Assembly (NCBI GenBank): GCA_008921705.1
Contig: VFFE01009189.1
Span: 2,434,429 to 2,498,428, forward strand
Direction: 5' to 3'
Length of the DNA stretch: 64,000 bases
From: Burhinus oedicnemus
Taxonomy: Eukaryota; Chordata; Aves; Charadriiformes; Burhinidae
This document shows positions 61,175 to 64,000 of the stretch, one piece after another. Position 1 is the first letter of the stretch. Each line of letters opens with the position of its first letter. A model generated the notes under the pieces. That model searched no databases. It was not told the DNA's origin and worked only from the letters and a program-made list of their open reading frames with translations. The translations under genes and the position numbers were made by a program.

Positions 61175-62299
61175 TTGAAAGAACATGCCAAGCCAGTAAG
61201 AATAAAACAATACCTGATAAAGCCTGAAGCTAGGCAAGGGGTTAAGAAATTGACTGATAAATTTTTAAAACATGGAATTTTAGAGGAGTGTGAATCTGAA
61301 TATAATACTCCCATTTTACCAATTAAGAAGCCTTCAGGTGAGTATAGGCTAATTCAGGATTTAAGGGCAATAAATCAGCTAGTAAAAGATATTCATCCTG
61401 TAGTTGCGAATCCGTATACCCTCTTAACAGCTTTGAGGGAAAGTCATCAGTGGTTTACAGTGCTTGATTTAAAAGGTGCTTTCTTTTGCATACCTCTGGA
61501 AAAGGAAAGTCGAAAATTGTTTGCCTTTGAGTGGGAGAATCCACAAACAGGATGAAGGACACAATTAACATGGACAAGATTACCACAGGGCTTTAAGTAT
61601 AGTCTGACCATCTTTGGCAACCAGTTGGCAAAAGAGCTGGAGATGTGGAAGCAAAAAGAAACAGAATTGCCTGGTCACCTGCTGCTGCAGTATGTGGACA
61701 ACATATTAATTGCCACTGAGGAGAGAGCAACCTGCATAAAGGTAACAATAAATCTTTTAAATTTTCTTGGACTTAATGGGTATAAAGTATCCAGAACTAA
61801 GGCACAAGTGGCAAGTCAAGTTGTAATATACTTGGTCTTTGAAATTTCAAAAGGACAACGACAACTGGGGACTGATCGCAAAGAAACCATTTGTAGTATT
61901 CCAGAGCCAAAAAATATTCATGAATTAAGGGCCTTCTTGGGAATGGCTGGGTGGTGCAGGATATGGATTATGAACTACGGATTAATAGCCAAACCACTGC
62001 ATGAGGCCCAGAAGGGGTCGCCTCCCTTGAAGTGGGGCCCGGAACAGCAAAGGGCCTTTAAAGAATTGAAGCAGGTCCTGATGACTGCTCCTGCTTTGGG
62101 ACTTCCAGACTTAACTAAAGATTTCCAGTTGTTTGTTCATGAAAGTCAGCATTTGGCACTAGGAGTATTAACCCAATGGATGGGAAATTGGAAGAGACTG
62201 GTGGGATATTTATCCAAACAACTGGACACAGTAAGTAAAGGGTGGCCTCCTAGTCTTCGAGCAGTTGCTGCTACGGTAATGCTCATACAAGAAGCTTGA
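61175..62299 (+). pseudogene. pol: ERV reverse transcriptase region, interrupted
   Basis: Same frame as protease, broken by TGA at 61553-61555 and ending at TGA 62297-62299. Recognisable RT blocks in order are EYRLIQDLRAIN, HQWFTVLDLKGAFF, the LPQGF loop near 61582-61596, and the catalytic box at 61691-61702, which reads YVDN, so one of the paired aspartates is changed. The connection region follows (LRAFLGMAGWCR, LTKDFQLFV). The catalytic change and the stops mean no active enzyme. Confidence 0.92.
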
Positions 62300-63257
62300 A
62301 AATTGACTTTGGGACGAACAATAGTGGTATACGTACCACATATGGTTATAACAGTTTTGGAGCAAAAGGGGGGTCATTGTCTTTCTCCTAGCAGGATGAT
62401 GAAGTATCAAGTAATACAGAACAAGATGATGTGGTACTAAAAATTACTGATCTAGTCAATCCTGCAGTTTTTCTGAATTCTATACAGAAAGAAGGACAAC
62501 TAGAACATGACTGCTTGGCTACTATCGAACAGGTGTATTCCAGTCAAGAAGATCTGAAAGATACACCAATGGATGATCCTGATTGGGAGTTATACACTGA
62601 TGGTAGCAGTTTTGTGGAAAATGGGATCCGTTACGCTGGATAAGCGGTAACAACTGACAGGTCGGTCATAGAGGCTAATGCCTTGCCCAGTACCACTTTG
62701 GCGCAAAGGGCAGAATTAATAGCCCTGACAAAAGCCTTAGAATGGAGTGCAGAAAAGAAAGTGAATATTTGGACTGATTCAAAATACGCCTTTGGTGTGG
62801 TACCTGTCCAGAGTTCTATGGAAAGAAAGAGGATTATTATCTTCTCAAGAAGCAAACCTTAAATATAAAGAAGATATTTTGAAACTGTTACAAGCGGTCC
62901 AGCAACCAACCAAAGTGGCAATCATGCACTGTAAAGCACATCAATCAGGAAATACAAGAGAAGCAATAGGGAATAGATTACCTGATAAAACAGCGAGGGC
63001 AATAGCAAAAACGAATGCTTTGGAAATGGCATTAATTCCTCCTAAGATTATTGCATTACCAAGGGAAAAACCCAAGTATTCAGAGGAAGAGGAAAAGTTA
63101 GGACAGTTATTGAATGCAAAAAAGAATCTATCAGGATGGTGGGTTACAGCTCAGGGACAAGTAGTGGTTCCTCCGATTTTGATGAGAGAAATATTACTGA
63201 CAAAACAGAGAATGTCACTGGGGTTCAGAGGCATTAGTGACCTTTTTAGAGACATGT
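62300..63257 (+). pseudogene. pol: ERV RNase H region, frameshifted
   Basis: The frame moves by one base near 62415. The RNase H core then runs in the other frame (DWELYTDGSS at about 62581-62610, AELIALTKALEW, WTDSKYAF), with TAA at 62641-62643. Near 62790-62800 a second frame change, probably a small deletion, returns to the earlier frame (HCKAHQSGN), which ends at TAA 63257-63259 just at the start of integrase. Confidence 0.88.
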
Positions 63258-63258
63258 A

Positions 63259-64000
63259 ATGTCTGTAAAAATGTTGGAGATGGCTAAAATGGTTTCTGCC
63301 AAATGTGAGGTCTGCCTTCAAAATAATCCAGTGGTAAAAAGGAAATTTCCAATGGGAATATTGAAATCAGGCATGCAACCTGGAGATTATTGGCAAATTG
63401 ATTTCTCAGAATTGCCAAGACAAAAAGGGTATCGATACATTCTGGTCAGGGTTGATACCTTTACAGGATGGCCTGAAGCCTTTCCTTGTTGAACCAATCA
63501 GACAAAAGAAGTCATTAAATGGTTACTACAGGAAATAATTCCGAGATTTGGAGTACCTATTGGAATATCTTCTGAGAGAGGTCCACATTTTGTTGCAGAA
63601 GTAGTGCAGAGTACTAGTAAAATTTTGGGAATAACCTGGGACTTACATACACCTTGGAGGCCACAATCTAGTGGAAAAGTAGAAAGAATGAATCAAACAC
63701 TAAAGAGACAAATTAGCAAAGTTTGTCAGGAGACAAATTTAAAGTGGCCTCAGGCACTTCCACTGGCTCTTTTACGTATTTGGGTTCAGCCAAGAGCTGG
63801 AACATTAGTGAGTCCATATGAGTTGTTGTATGGGAAACCATACGAATCCCCAGAGCCAAACTTAGATATGAATCTAAAAGGGAAACAGGATGTATATAAT
63901 TATTTGCTTTCTCTAGGAAAGACTTTGACTGCACTTCGGAGTGTGATTGTTTGGAACAGACCTCTGTCGCTGGAAAATCTGGTAAATGATTTCCAACCTG
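63259..64000 (+). pseudogene. pol: ERV integrase, partial at the window end
   Basis: The cysteine pair of the zinc finger survives (CEVCLQNN) but the histidine half upstream is degraded. The catalytic core shows the first acidic residue in WQIDFSE (63391-63411), a second site that reads SSERGPHF where the family normally has Asp, and the third in KVERMNQ near 63680. A TGA lies at 63490-63492. Open from there to the end of the window, reaching the C-terminal domain region. Confidence 0.9.

Larger units (their letters stand above)
59016..64000 (+). mobile_element. Class I (gammaretrovirus-like) endogenous retrovirus, 5' part
   Basis: In order: a 5' LTR, primer-binding site, leader, gag remnant, protease, reverse transcriptase, RNase H and integrase, all on the plus strand. 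Pol resembles the gammaretroviral type (protease DTGA, RT LPQGF, integrase with RGPHF and a CxxC finger). Coding capacity is destroyed by at least five in-frame stops and at least three frame changes, and most of gag is missing, so this copy cannot make virus. The window ends within integrase. env and the 3' LTR, if present, lie to the right. Confidence 0.93.

Overview
The window is nuclear DNA from a bird. The main evidence is a set of six CR1 LINE 3' ends of the avian type (five on the minus strand, one on the plus strand), an ERVL-type solo LTR with typical avian termini, and a class I (gammaretrovirus-like) endogenous retrovirus. The single recognisable host gene has very short CpG-rich promoter DNA and long AT-rich introns, as expected for a vertebrate. 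There are no bacterial-style operons, CRISPR arrays or RNA genes that I can support.

The only host protein-coding gene I can establish is SLC35F2, on the minus strand. It can be followed through all eight coding exons from an ATG at 46913 to a TAA at 25182. All seven introns have GT-AG ends, all phases agree, and the exons sum to 1197 bases (398 residues plus stop). The product is a ten-helix transporter of the drug/metabolite transporter superfamily. Its promoter lies in a CpG island at about 46.48-47.35 kb. Its 3' UTR probably runs left to a poly(A) signal near 24.11 kb.

Layout: 1-24.1 kb is gene-poor DNA downstream of SLC35F2, with one CR1 fragment, a pure (AAT)20 microsatellite and a small CpG-rich patch at 3.6-3.9 kb. 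24.1-46.9 kb is SLC35F2, with three CR1 fragments and a 659-bp ERVL solo LTR inside its introns. 47.3-58.3 kb is non-coding DNA with two CR1 fragments, a possible tRNA-derived SINE relic and a proline-rich low-complexity block. A second, unassigned CpG island lies at 58.29-58.56 kb. 59.0-64.0 kb is the 5' half of a decayed plus-strand class I ERV: 5' LTR, primer-binding site, leader with tandem duplications, truncated gag, protease, reverse transcriptase, RNase H and integrase. The window ends inside integrase, so env and the 3' LTR are not seen.

Nothing here looks like a new multi-gene system. The points most worth a second look are the orphan CpG island with a possible minus-strand exon beside it, the absence of an expected head-to-head neighbour (RAB39A) upstream of SLC35F2, the ERV's in-frame gag deletion and tandem-repeat leader, and the proline-rich block flanked by splice-like sites.
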